Positions 24,960 through 33,585 of a stretch of 64,000 bases of DNA are shown piece after piece. Below the pieces are notes generated by a model. That model worked only from the letters and a program-made list of their open reading frames with translations. It was not told where the DNA came from and made no database searches. Every line of letters begins with the position of its first letter. Position 1 is the stretch's first letter. This DNA is from Promicromonospora panici (GTDB lineage Bacteria > Actinomycetota > Actinomycetes > Actinomycetales > Cellulomonadaceae): assembly GCF_900608595.1 (NCBI RefSeq), contig NZ_UWYY01000008.1, positions 186,001 to 250,000 of the forward strand, in the 5' to 3' direction. The position numbers and the translations under genes were made by a program.

Positions 24960-25628
24960 TCAGGGGCGCGCCGCGAACCGCTCCAGCAGCTCGGCGTGGC
25001 CAGAGCACACGAGCAGGTCGTTGGCAGAGATCCGCGTCTCCGGCGTCGCGTAGACGAACTCCACGCCCGGCGACTTCACGCCGATCACGGTGATCCCGTA
25101 CCGCTTGCGGATGTTCGACTGCGCCAGCGTGAAGCCCTGCGCCTCCTTCGGCGGGCGCATCTTCACGATGGTGAACCCGTCCTCGACCTCGATGTAGTCG
25201 AGCAGCTTGCCGCTCACGAGGTGGGCCACGCGCGATCCGGCGTCGGCCTCGGGGAAGACCACGTGGTGGGCGCCGATGCGGGTCAGGATGCGGCCGTGCT
25301 CCGCCGAGATCGCCTTGGCCCAGATCTGGGGCGTGCCCAGGTCGACCAGGTTGCCCGTGATCAGCACGGACGCCTCCAGCGACGAACCGACACCGACCAC
25401 CGCGACGCCGAAGTCCTTCGCACCGAGCTGCTCCAGCGCCTCGGGGTTGGACGCGTCGGCCTCCACCAGCGGCAGCCGCCCGGACCACTGGGCCACCAGG
25501 ACCGGGTCCTGCTCGACGGCGAGCACGTCCTGGCCCAGCCGGTCCAGGGTCGCGCCGATCGCCGACCCGAACCGCCCCAGTCCGATCACCAGCACACCCG
25601 CGTCCCGCTCGGGCTTTCTCTCCGGCAC
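24960..25628 (-). CDS. ktrA: Potassium uptake regulatory subunit, RCK domain protein (KtrA/TrkA)
   Basis: 222 residues from GTG 25628 with GAGAGGACTACC upstream. RCK_N has the Rossmann motif VIGLGRFGSAIG near the start and acidic ends of the following strands (VEQDP). RCK_C begins around 140 (FTIVKMRPPKEAQGFT). The length matches KtrA rather than the double-domain TrkA. It is a peripheral cytoplasmic ring that gates the KtrB channel in response to nucleotides, and c-di-AMP can bind RCK_C in relatives. It follows ktrB by 71 bp in the same operon. Confidence 0.92.
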   Translation of the reverse strand: MPERKPERDAGVLVIGLGRFGSAIGATLDRLGQDVLAVEQDPVLVAQWSGRLPLVEADASNPEALEQLGAKDFGVAVVGVGSSLEASVLITGNLVDLGTPQIWAKAISAEHGRILTRIGAHHVVFPEADAGSRVAHLVSGKLLDYIEVEDGFTIVKMRPPKEAQGFTLAQSNIRKRYGITVIGVKSPGVEFVYATPETRISANDLLVCSGHAELLERFAARP

Positions 25629-25699
25629 GGTAGTCCTCTCTCGACGCTTGTCAGCCGTACGCGTCACCCTAGTGACCTCAGCTTCTGACACGTTGTCCG

Positions 25700-27100
25700 T
25701 CACCCGATGATCGGGCGTTCCTCGGGGAAGCGTACGATGCGCCGCCGGTCCCGCAGCGCCAGGACGGCCACGACGGTCACCGCCCCGGTGCGTCCCACGA
25801 ACATGAGCGCCGACAGCCAGTACTTCGCGGCGTCGGGCAAGTCGTGCGTGATGCCTGTGGACAGGCCGACGGTGGCGAACGCCGACAGCACCTCGAACAG
25901 CACGCGGGACAGGGAATGGTCGGTGAGCTCCAGCAGCGCCACGCACGAGACCAGGACGATGGACGCCCCCGTGAACACGACGGCGATGGACAGCCGCAGC
26001 ACGTCCCGCGGGATGCGGCGGCCGAACGCGTCGATGTCCCGGTCACCGCGCGCCTCGGCGGCGATCGCGAGCAGCATGACGGCGAGCGTCGTCACCTTGA
26101 TGCCGCCGGCGGTCGACGCCGACCCACCGCCCACGAACATCAGGGCGTCCTGGATGAGCCAGCTCGACTGGCTCATGGCGCCGACGTCGATGGTGCTGAA
26201 CCCGCCGGACCGCGGCATGATCCCGGCGAAGACCGCCGCCAGGATCTTGTCCCCGAAGCTCAGCGGCCCGAACGTCTCGGAGTTGGACCACTCCAGGACC
26301 AGGAGCAGCAGAGCACCGACGACGAACAGCACACCGCTGGTCACGAGTGTGAGCTTGCTGTGCAAGGAGAGCCGCTTGGTCCAGCCGTGCCAGCGCTGGC
26401 CCAGGCGGGGCAGCGCCCGCTGGATGTTGAGGATCACAGGGAACCCGAGCGCACCGACGAACACGCCGAGGGCGATCGGCAGCAGGAGTGCCCAGTCCCC
26501 GACGTGCGGCATCAGCCCTTCAGCGGTGGGCACGAACCCCGCGTTGTTGAATGCGGAGATGCCGTAGAACAACGCGTGCCAGGCAGCGGTTCCCACGTTG
26601 CCCTCGATCACCACCAGCCTGGGGAAGATCAGCAGGGCGATCGACAGCTCGAGCGTGGTCGCGGTGATGATGATGACCCGCACCAGGGACCCGACGTCAC
26701 CCAGTCGGCTCGTCTTGGTCTCGGATGCCGTGAGCAGCTTCTGGGTCAGCCCGATCTTGCGCGACACGATCATGCCGAGGAGCGAGGCGACGGTCATGAT
26801 TCCGAAGCCCCCTACCTTGATGCCCGTGAGGATGACGATCTGCCCGTACAGGGACCAGTAGGTCGCGGTGTCCTGGACCACGAGCCCCGTGACGCACACG
26901 GCGGAGACCGCGGTGAACAGGGCGTCGACGAAGCGCGCGCCCTCGCCGTCGGCGGTCGCGAAGGGCACCGTCAGGAGCGCCGCGAACAGCGCCACCACGC
27001 AGGCGAAGACCGTGACGGCCAGTCGCGCCGGGGCACGGAAGGCGAGCTCGTCGACCAGTTCCCGGAGCCCGAACAGGCGGTGCCGAAAGCTCGACGCCAT
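25700..27100 (-). CDS. ktrB: Potassium uptake membrane subunit (KtrB/TrkH)
   Basis: 466 residues from the ATG at 27100, with GGGAGCGGGTCGG upstream; a TTG seven codons earlier is a weaker alternative. It is a four-fold MPM membrane protein with selectivity-filter-like segments VSAVCVTGL, ISAFNNAGF, MPRSGGFST and SAFATVGLS. Imports K+, probably with Na+, under KtrA control. The 258 bp between ktrB and the divergent acuC hold the promoter; a short dyad GTTGC-ATATAC-GCAAC is at 27207-27222. No c-di-AMP riboswitch could be recognised. Confidence 0.92.
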   Translation of the reverse strand: MASSFRHRLFGLRELVDELAFRAPARLAVTVFACVVALFAALLTVPFATADGEGARFVDALFTAVSAVCVTGLVVQDTATYWSLYGQIVILTGIKVGGFGIMTVASLLGMIVSRKIGLTQKLLTASETKTSRLGDVGSLVRVIIITATTLELSIALLIFPRLVVIEGNVGTAAWHALFYGISAFNNAGFVPTAEGLMPHVGDWALLLPIALGVFVGALGFPVILNIQRALPRLGQRWHGWTKRLSLHSKLTLVTSGVLFVVGALLLLVLEWSNSETFGPLSFGDKILAAVFAGIMPRSGGFSTIDVGAMSQSSWLIQDALMFVGGGSASTAGGIKVTTLAVMLLAIAAEARGDRDIDAFGRRIPRDVLRLSIAVVFTGASIVLVSCVALLELTDHSLSRVLFEVLSAFATVGLSTGITHDLPDAAKYWLSALMFVGRTGAVTVVAVLALRDRRRIVRFPEERPIIG

Positions 27101-27358
27101 CCGACCCGCTCCCTTCACCAAGCTCCGACGATCGACGCCCTACTCTGCCACGTCGCGGAGGGCGTTCTGGGCAGAAACCCTGCGGCGGGCGCCTGGTGTT
27201 TAGGTGGCTGTTGCATATACGCAACGGCTACTGAACGGGCATGCTCTTGTTTTCTGCGCGATGATCCATCGGTGAAAGAGGAGCATTCCCCGTCAGATGG
27301 CTCGTTCTGATCCTGGGCCACGGCACCTGCCACAGCGGGGGTCCGTTACCGTGGGCGG

Positions 27359-28534
27359 GTGCACCTCGCCCGGCTGGTCTGGAGTCCGCGACTGCTCGAG
27401 TACGACTTCGGACCCGGGCATCCCATGTCGCCCACCCGTCTCGACCTCACGATGCGGCTCATCGAGGCGCTCGGCCTGCTAGACCGGCCCACCCTCGAGG
27501 TGGCCGACGCCGAGCCCGCGACCGACGCCGTGATCGAGACCGTGCACGACGCCGACTACGTGGCCGCCGTCCGGCGCGCCGGGACCACGCTGGAGCCGGA
27601 CCTGGCCCGCGGGCTGGGCACCGACGACGACCCGCTGTTCCTCGGGATGCACGAGGCCGCGGCGCGTCAGCTCGGCGGGTCCGTAGCGCTCGCCGAGGCC
27701 CTGTGGAAGGGCGAGATCGCGCACGGCGTGAACGTGGCGGGCGGCATGCACCACGCCATGCCCGGTGCGGCGTCGGGCTTCTGCGTCTACAACGACGCCG
27801 CCGCCGCGATCCGGCGCCTGCTGGACCAGGGCGCCGAACGAGTCACCTACCTGGACTTCGACGCCCACCACGGCGACGGCGTCGAGGCGATCTTCTGGGA
27901 CGACCCTCGCGTGCTGACGATCTCGATCCACGAGGACGGCCGCACGCTGTTCCCCGGCACGGGCGCATCGGCCGACGTCGGCCTGACCGGGCCGGCCGAG
28001 GGCGGCGCCGTCAACATCCCGGTACCGGCGCGTACCTCGGGCGCGGAGTGGCTGCGGGCGATCGACGCCGTCGTCCCCGCCCTGGTCCGGGAGCACCGCC
28101 CGCAGGCGATCGTGTCCCAGCACGGCTGTGACGCCCACGGCCGCGACCCGCTCTCGAACCTGAACGTGTCGGTCGACGCGCAGATCACCGCGCAGCAGTG
28201 GGCGCACGCGCTCGCGCACGAGCATGCCGACGGCCGCTGGCTCGCCCTGGGCGGTGGCGGCTACGCCGTGTCCGACGTCGTCCCGCTCGTCTGGGCGGCG
28301 CTCGTCGCCGAGGTGGCGCACGCGCCCCTCGAACCAGGGTCCGAGCTGCCCGCCACGTGGCGCGCCGCGGTCGAGGCCCTGGACCTGGAGGCTGCGCACA
28401 CGCTGGGCTCCGGCGCAGTGCCGTTCCGCAGCTGGCGCGACGGCTTCGACCCGGCCGACGCCGTCGACCGGGCGATCCAGGCCACCCGCAGAGCGGTGTT
28501 CCCCCACTGGGGCCTGGACCCCCTCCTGGACTGA
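27359..28534 (+). CDS. acuC: Acetoin utilization protein AcuC-like histone deacetylase family enzyme
   Basis: 391 residues from GTG 27359. Arginase/deacetylase fold with HHAMPGAASGFCVYNDAA (catalytic His pair), YLDFDAHHGDGVEAIFW (zinc Asp and His), TISIHEDGRTLFPGTG and SQHGCDAHGRDPLSNL (second zinc Asp). Bacterial AcuC deacetylates acetyl-CoA synthetase and other acetyl-lysine proteins in the cytoplasm. It stands alone here. It ends 8 nt before a family A palindrome. Confidence 0.9.
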   Translation: MHLARLVWSPRLLEYDFGPGHPMSPTRLDLTMRLIEALGLLDRPTLEVADAEPATDAVIETVHDADYVAAVRRAGTTLEPDLARGLGTDDDPLFLGMHEAAARQLGGSVALAEALWKGEIAHGVNVAGGMHHAMPGAASGFCVYNDAAAAIRRLLDQGAERVTYLDFDAHHGDGVEAIFWDDPRVLTISIHEDGRTLFPGTGASADVGLTGPAEGGAVNIPVPARTSGAEWLRAIDAVVPALVREHRPQAIVSQHGCDAHGRDPLSNLNVSVDAQITAQQWAHALAHEHADGRWLALGGGGYAVSDVVPLVWAALVAEVAHAPLEPGSELPATWRAAVEALDLEAAHTLGSGAVPFRSWRDGFDPADAVDRAIQATRRAVFPHWGLDPLLD

Positions 28535-28542
28535 ACCCTGTG

Positions 28543-28603
28543 GTTGTGGGCGCGATCGTTGCGCCTGGAACTGGCGTGTAGTCGCAACGATCACGCCCAC
28601 AAC
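28543..28603. repeat. Family A palindrome, copy A3
   Basis: Arms GTTGTGGGCGCGATCGTTGCG and CGCAACGATCACGCCCACAAC, one mismatch in the outer stem. The loop lacks the TTTTA box of other copies. It starts 8 nt after the acuC stop, between two genes of the same direction, so here it can only terminate or stabilise acuC mRNA on that strand. Confidence 0.88.
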
Positions 28604-28660
28604 AAGGGTGTTCGCTCGGGGTTCAGGTGTGCGTCACCGGGGTGCGGGAGCCTCGGGCCC

Positions 28661-29959
28661 ATGCGACGTCGCTTCGCCGCCCTGCCGGCCGCCCTGCTGC
28701 TCCTGCCCCTGCTCGCACCGGCGTCCGTCGCCGCGGGAGACGGCGGGCCACGGCCCGCCGCCACCGTCACCACCTCGGTCGAGACTCCCCCGCTGTACGA
28801 CGACGAGGACGGCGGCAACGCGTCGGGCGACGACCCCGCGATCTGGGTGCACCCCGACGACTCCGACCGTTCGCTCGTCGTCGCGACGGCCAAGGAAGGC
28901 GGCCTGCGCGTCTACTCCGTTGCCGCGACCGAGCTGCAGTCGGTCGCGGCAACGGCGGCCCCGCGTGAGGACGGCGTCCCGGGCCGGTACAACAACGTGG
29001 ACATCGCCTTCGGCCTGGACGTGGACGGCACGGCGACCGACGTCGCCGTCGTCTCGGACCGGTACAACGACCAGATCCGCTTCTTCGCGATCGACCCGGC
29101 CGGGGCCGACGCCGACGCGCCGCTCACCGAGGTGACGGCGCCCGAGCTGGACTTCCTGTTCAGCCCGGACCGGGAGACGGTCGCCGAGGACCAGACCGCG
29201 TACGGCCTGGCGGTCTACCAGCCGCGCGGCGGCGAGACGTATGCGGTGGTGACGCAGGAGGGCAGCACCACCATCGCCACGGCGCGGCTGACGACCGGCC
29301 CGGACGGGGTGGGCTACACCGACGTCGAGCACCTGGCGATGCCGGGCGAGTTCCCCCTGCCCGACGGCACCACCTGGGTGCCCTGCGAGGAGCCCGGCGT
29401 GCAGCCCCAGCTCGAGGGGGTCGCCGTCGACCGCCGCACCGGCACGCTGTACGCGGCGCAGGAGGACGTCGGGCTGTGGCGCGTGCCGCTCCCGCTGGGC
29501 TCGGGCGAGCCGCGCCTGATCGACCGGGTCAAGGACTTCGGCGTGCACGACGCCTACGACCCCGAGACCGAGGAGTGCGCCCCGGTCGACCCCCAGGCGC
29601 CGTCGTACGGCGGCAGGAACCTGACCGCCGACGCCGAGGGCGTGGACATCTGGTACGGCCCGGGCCGCAAGGGCTACGTGATCGTGTCCAGCCAGGGTGA
29701 CGACACCTACGGCGTCTACGACCTGGGCGGCCGCAACCGCTCGCTCGGCACCTTCAGCGTGGCCGGCGACGGCGTGGACGACGTCAACGGCTCGGACGGC
29801 CTGGCGGTCTCCAACGCGCCCGTCGGCGAGTACCGGTCCGGCCTGCTCGTCACGCACGACGAGCCGGAGACCGGGCCCGACGCCGACCCGGACCGCGACG
29901 GCACGGGCTTCTCGTACGTCCACTGGGCCGACGTCACGAAAGCCCTCCGCCTCCGCTGA
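28661..29959 (+). CDS. Secreted beta-propeller phytase
   Basis: 432 residues with a Sec signal peptide (MRRRFAALPAALLLLPLLAP, cleavage near SVAAG). Six-bladed beta-propeller phytase landmarks are DDPAIWVHPDD, VVATAKEGGLRVY, NNVDIAFG, VSDRYNDQIRFF, and near the end NVNGSDGLAVSN-like DDVNGSDGLAVS. Abundant Asp/Glu fits the calcium sites these enzymes need. It would release phosphate from phytate outside the cell. Flanked by family A palindromes on both sides. Confidence 0.9.
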   Translation: MRRRFAALPAALLLLPLLAPASVAAGDGGPRPAATVTTSVETPPLYDDEDGGNASGDDPAIWVHPDDSDRSLVVATAKEGGLRVYSVAATELQSVAATAAPREDGVPGRYNNVDIAFGLDVDGTATDVAVVSDRYNDQIRFFAIDPAGADADAPLTEVTAPELDFLFSPDRETVAEDQTAYGLAVYQPRGGETYAVVTQEGSTTIATARLTTGPDGVGYTDVEHLAMPGEFPLPDGTTWVPCEEPGVQPQLEGVAVDRRTGTLYAAQEDVGLWRVPLPLGSGEPRLIDRVKDFGVHDAYDPETEECAPVDPQAPSYGGRNLTADAEGVDIWYGPGRKGYVIVSSQGDDTYGVYDLGGRNRSLGTFSVAGDGVDDVNGSDGLAVSNAPVGEYRSGLLVTHDEPETGPDADPDRDGTGFSYVHWADVTKALRLR

Positions 29960-29965
29960 CCGTCC

Positions 29966-30034
29966 CTTTGTTGTGGGCGTGATCGTTGCGCCTATGTGCC
30001 CGTTTTAGGCGCAACGATCACGCCCACAACAAAG
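29966..30034. repeat. Family A palindrome, copy A4
   Basis: The most regular copy: arms CTTTGTTGTGGGCGTGATCG and CGATCACGCCCACAACAAAG continue inward to GTTGCGCCTA / TTAGGCGCAAC. It begins 6 nt after the phytase stop and ends 5 nt before the stop of the convergent ABC-2 permease gene. Probable bidirectional terminator. Confidence 0.92.
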
Positions 30035-30039
30035 ACCCG

Positions 30040-30765
30040 TCACGCCGTGCGGCGGCGGAGCGTGAGCACGCCGAGGACCACCGCACCCACGATGAACAGG
30101 GCGATCACCCCGACCGCGCCGCGGATGTCCGCCCATTCGTCGCCGGCCGCCAGCGACGTCATCGCCTCGACGGCGTACGTGAGGGGGAACACGCGCGACA
30201 GCCACTCCAGCACCTCCGGCATCTGGTCGCGCGGCATGAGCAGGCCACAGGTGATGAGCTGCGGGAACAGGATCGCTGGCATCATCTGGACCGCCTGGAA
30301 CTCGCTGCGGGCCAACGCCGACGCGGCCAGGCCCAGGGTGCAGCCCAGGATCGCGTCGAGCAGGCCCACCACGAGGACGAGCCAGAGCGGGCCCTCCACG
30401 TCCATCCCGACGAGCAGGGCGAAGCCGACCACCACCAGGGCCTGGACCAACGCGAGCGTCGCGAACGCCAGGCCGTAGCCGGCCACGAAGTCGCCCTTGT
30501 GGATCGGCGTCGTCATGAGCCGCTCGAGCGTGCCCGACTGGCGCTCGCGCAGTGTCGCCACGCTCGTGACCAGGAACATCACGATGAGCGGGAAGATGCC
30601 CACCAGCATCGGGCCGAACCGGTCGAGCACCTCGGGCTGGTCGTTGAACATCCAGGCGATGAGGCCGATCAGCAAGCACGGCAGCAGGATGATGAGGGCA
30701 ACCGTGCGGCGGTCGACACGGAGCTGCGCCAGCACGCGGCCGGCGGTGGCGAAGGTCAGGTTCAT
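30040..30765 (-). CDS. ABC-2 type permease
   Basis: 241 residues, six membrane segments. The N-terminus IILLPCLLIGLIAWMF, the ERQSGTLERLMTTPI amphipathic region and the LITCGLLMPRDQMPEVLEWLSRVFPLTY motif are typical of drug/bacteriocin-type ABC-2 exporters. The start overlaps the ATPase gene stop by 4 bp (ATGA). With the upstream ATPase it forms an exporter under the adjacent TetR gene; the substrate is unknown. Confidence 0.9.
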   Translation of the reverse strand: MNLTFATAGRVLAQLRVDRRTVALIILLPCLLIGLIAWMFNDQPEVLDRFGPMLVGIFPLIVMFLVTSVATLRERQSGTLERLMTTPIHKGDFVAGYGLAFATLALVQALVVVGFALLVGMDVEGPLWLVLVVGLLDAILGCTLGLAASALARSEFQAVQMMPAILFPQLITCGLLMPRDQMPEVLEWLSRVFPLTYAVEAMTSLAAGDEWADIRGAVGVIALFIVGAVVLGVLTLRRRTA

Positions 30766-31601
30766 CGTGCCGACTCCTCGGTGGGCTCGGTGGGCTCAGT
30801 GGGCTCGGTGGGCTCAGTGGGCACGGTGCCGGCACCTGCCTGGCCGACGTCGGTCCCGCCGGTCCCCGCCCGGGCTGCAGCGGCGTCGGCCGCATCGATC
30901 AGGGCGAGGAAGGCGCGCTCGGCGTCGGGCGCACCGGTGCTGGTCAGCAGCTCGTCGGGTGTGGTGTCCGCGACGAGGCCGCCGGCGCGCATGAGGAGCA
31001 GGCGGTCGCACTGCGTGGCCTCGTCCATGACGTGGCTGGAGACCAGGAGTGTGCGGCCCTCGGCCGCCAGCTTCCGGAACACCGTCCACAGGTCGCGCCG
31101 CAGCACGGGGTCGAGCCCCACCGTGGGTTCGTCCAGGACGAGCAGCTCGGGATCGCCCACCAGGGCCGCGGCGAGCGACACACGGGACCGCTCGCCGCCC
31201 GACAGCGTGCCGACGTGCTGCTTCTCGTGCCCGCCGAGGTCGACCGTGGCGACGGCGTTCGCGACCGCCTTGGCCGGCGCCGGGACGCCGGCGAGCGCCG
31301 CGAAGTACCTGAGGTTCTGCACCACGGTGAGGTCGGTGTAGACGCTGGCGTCCTGCGTCATGTAGCCGACCCTGCGGCGTAGTGCTGGGGTGCCTGCCGC
31401 GCTGCCCAGCACCTCCACCGAGCCGGTCACCCGGTCCTGCACGCCCACGATCGCGCGCATCAGCGTCGTCTTGCCGGAGCCGGACGGACCCAACAGCCCG
31501 ACGACCGAACCGGCCGGAACGGCGAGGTCCAGCCCGTCGATGATCGGTCTTCCGCCGCGAACCACCCGCAGACCTCGGATGACTACCGCGTTTTTCCTCA
31601 T
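30762..31601 (-). CDS. ABC transporter ATP-binding protein (ABC-2 exporter)
   Basis: 279 residues. Walker A GPSGSGKTT, Q-loop GYMTQDASVY, signature LSGGERSRV, Walker B LLVLDEPT and switch His in VSSHVMDEA are intact. The C-terminus ends in a simple-sequence tail TEPTEPTEPTEPTEE encoded by a 9-bp tandem repeat. It starts 8 nt after the tetR stop, so tetR-ATPase-permease form one operon. Confidence 0.92.
   Translation of the reverse strand: MRKNAVVIRGLRVVRGGRPIIDGLDLAVPAGSVVGLLGPSGSGKTTLMRAIVGVQDRVTGSVEVLGSAAGTPALRRRVGYMTQDASVYTDLTVVQNLRYFAALAGVPAPAKAVANAVATVDLGGHEKQHVGTLSGGERSRVSLAAALVGDPELLVLDEPTVGLDPVLRRDLWTVFRKLAAEGRTLLVSSHVMDEATQCDRLLLMRAGGLVADTTPDELLTSTGAPDAERAFLALIDAADAAAARAGTGGTDVGQAGAGTVPTEPTEPTEPTEPTEESAR
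30781..30828 (-). repeat. 9-bp tandem repeat encoding the TEP tail of the ABC ATPase
   Basis: About five copies of gtgggctcg/gtgggctca in frame, giving (TEP)n on the minus strand. Such arrays change length by slippage without breaking the frame. Confidence 0.88.
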
Positions 31602-31609
31602 GTGAGGAA

Positions 31610-32236
31610 TTATGCTCCCGCCGCGCGGCCCGGCGCAAGATCTCCCGTGAGATACCGCTGCAGCGTGGGCCCGGCGAGGGCGGCGACCTCGGCCGGGGGC
31701 AGCGAGGCGAGCGGCTCCACCGGGATCAGGAACCGGGTCATCATGAGCCCGGCCAGCTGCGAGGCCATGAGGGCGGTGCGCAGCGGTGCGTCGGGTACTC
31801 CGAGCGCCCGCACCACCGGGGCGAGGATCGCCGCGCCGATGAACTGGGGCAGGAGGGCGCGCAGCTCGGCGTCGCCGATGACCGCCGGCATGACCACCCG
31901 GACGGTGGCACCGCCGTCGTAGTCCCAGAGGCCGAGCACCGCCTCGACGAGGCGCTCCCCCAGCGTCTCCACCGGGCCCTCCGCGACCTTCTGCACGACG
32001 ACGGCGGGCTCGATCTCGATGACACCGAGCGTGGCCGTCAGCAGCCGCGCCTTGTCGGGGAACCAGTGCCGCACGGTACCGGGGTCGACCCCGGCGCGGC
32101 GGGCGACCGAACGCAGGGATGACGCCTCGTAGCCCCGCTCGACGAACTCCTCGCGGGCGGCGGCGAGGATGTCGGCACGCGCATCCTGCCCGGCAGGACG
32201 CCGCCCTCGGCGGGACGCAGAAACTGGTTCACCCAT
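31610..32236 (-). CDS. TetR/AcrR-family transcriptional regulator
   Basis: 208 residues from the ATG at 32236; a GTG at 32254 in frame is an alternative. The N-terminal helix-turn-helix reads RADILAAAREEFVERGYEAS then VARRAGVDPGTVRHWFPDK. The C-terminal ligand domain is of the TetR_C type that follows with GDAELRALLPQF and LMASQLAGLMMTRFLI. It is the first gene of the ABC-2 exporter operon and is probably its repressor. Confidence 0.9.
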   Translation of the reverse strand: MGEPVSASRRGRRPAGQDARADILAAAREEFVERGYEASSLRSVARRAGVDPGTVRHWFPDKARLLTATLGVIEIEPAVVVQKVAEGPVETLGERLVEAVLGLWDYDGGATVRVVMPAVIGDAELRALLPQFIGAAILAPVVRALGVPDAPLRTALMASQLAGLMMTRFLIPVEPLASLPPAEVAALAGPTLQRYLTGDLAPGRAAGA

Positions 32237-32264
32237 CCAGCCATTCTCGCCCACCCCAAAAAGA

Positions 32265-32391
32265 CGCCGAGGTAGAACTGGGGCGAGGTAGAACTCTGGC
32301 GAGGTAGCAACGTCAGCTTCGCGCTGCAGTTCTACCTCGCCAGAGTTCTACCTCGCCCCACTTCTACCTCGCCAGAGTTCTACCTCGGCGG
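32265..32391. repeat. Family B array, copy B1 (inverted array of 16-bp units)
   Basis: Three direct units with core CGAGGTAG are followed, after an ~30-bp centre, by four units in inverse orientation (CTACCTCGCC). The typical unit is CGAGGTAGAACTCTGG, 16 bp. The outer ends are CGCCGAGGTAGAA and TTCTACCTCGGCG. It lies 12 nt after the stop of the minus-strand permease at 32404 and upstream of tetR. The RNA would fold into a long hairpin with several registers. Confidence 0.9.
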
Positions 32392-32403
32392 TGTGAGGGT
32401 GGG

Positions 32404-33585
32404 TCAGCGGGCGGCCACGGCCCGCTTCTTGTTCCAGACGTCGAACGCGACGGCCAGGAGCAGCACGATGCCCTTGACCACCTGCTGCGTGGACTGGTCG
32501 ACGCCCATGAGCTGCATGCCGTTCGACATGACGGCCATGATCAGGCCACCGACCATCGCGCCGGTCACGGTGCCGATACCGCCGGTCACGGCGGCGCCAC
32601 CGATGAAGCACGCGGCGATCGCGTCGAGCTCGAACATGTTGCCCGCCGCCGGCTGAGCAGCGCTCGACCGGGCGGAGAACACGATGCCCGCGATCGAGGC
32701 GAGGAAGCCCATGTTCACGAACATCCAGAAGTTCACGCGCCTCACGCGGACGCCGGACAGCTGCGCCGCTGCGAGGTTGCCACCGATGGCGTAGACGTGA
32801 CGGCCGAACACGCTGTGCTTGGTGACCAGCGTGTAGACCATGACCAGCACGGCCAGGATGATCAGCACCGCCGGCAGGCCACGGTAGGTGGCCAGGTTCC
32901 ACGCGAACCACATCACGACGGCCGCGACCACCACGAGCTTCAGCACGAACAGCACCGGCGCCTCGACGGTCTGCTTGTAGGCGATGCGAGCGCGGCGGGT
33001 ACGCCACGAGTTGTAGGCGAAGCCCAGCACGCCGATCGCGAAGATGACGAGCGTGAAGGTGTCGTATCCGTACCCACCGAGCAGGCCGTTGAGGAAGCCA
33101 GAGGCGATGGACGTGTACTCCGCCGGGAACGGCGAGAGCGAGACGTTGTTCAGCACCTCGAGCGTCAGACCGCGGAACAGCAGCATGCCCGCCAGCGTCA
33201 CGATGAACGCTGGAATCCCGACGTAGGCCACCCAGAACCCTTGCCAGGCTCCGACCAGGAGTCCGGTGCCGATCGCGGCGATCACACCCACCCACCACGG
33301 CATGCCACCGCGGATCACGATGACGGCCGCCACGGCACCTGTGAGCGCGACCACCGACCCGACCGACAGGTCGATATGCCCGCCGATGATGATGATCACC
33401 ATGCCGATGGCGAGGATCAGGATGTACGAGAACTGCAGCACGAGGCTGGTCATGTTCCGCGAGCTGAGCAGGAGCCCGTCGGTCAGCACCGAGAACAGCA
33501 CGACGATCAGCACGAAGGCGATGTAGATACCGCTCTGGCGCAGGTTGCGGGTGAACAGCTCCCTGAGGTTCGCGATGCCGGTCAT
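32404..33585 (-). CDS. mmsB: Sugar ABC transporter permease (MmsB/GguB type)
   Basis: 393 residues, about ten membrane helices of the BPD_transp_2 family. Landmarks are [20 protein letters not shown], the [19 protein letters not shown] segment and [14 protein letters not shown]. The start ATG overlaps the ATPase gene stop (ATGA). It imports a monosaccharide with the ATPase and ChvE-like binding protein upstream. The arabinan context suggests L-arabinose or galactose; the match to 'multiple monosaccharide' transporters is by family resemblance. Confidence 0.9.
   Translation of the reverse strand: MTGIANLRELFTRNLRQSGIYIAFVLIVVLFSVLTDGLLLSSRNMTSLVLQFSYILILAIGMVIIIIGGHIDLSVGSVVALTGAVAAVIVIRGGMPWWVGVIAAIGTGLLVGAWQGFWVAYVGIPAFIVTLAGMLLFRGLTLEVLNNVSLSPFPAEYTSIASGFLNGLLGGYGYDTFTLVIFAIGVLGFAYNSWRTRRARIAYKQTVEAPVLFVLKLVVVAAVVMWFAWNLATYRGLPAVLIILAVLVMVYTLVTKHSVFGRHVYAIGGNLAAAQLSGVRVRRVNFWMFVNMGFLASIAGIVFSARSSAAQPAAGNMFELDAIAACFIGGAAVTGGIGTVTGAMVGGLIMAVMSNGMQLMGVDQSTQQVVKGIVLLLAVAFDVWNKKRAVAAR

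Noticed and set aside
27101..27358. A c-di-AMP riboswitch before ktrB
   Set aside because: The conserved ydaO-type core motifs could not be found in the 258-bp leader; a covariance search would be needed to exclude a divergent form.
32265..32391. Family B arrays as a CRISPR
   Set aside because: Units are 16 bp, adjacent without spacers, and inverted about a centre; there are no cas genes.
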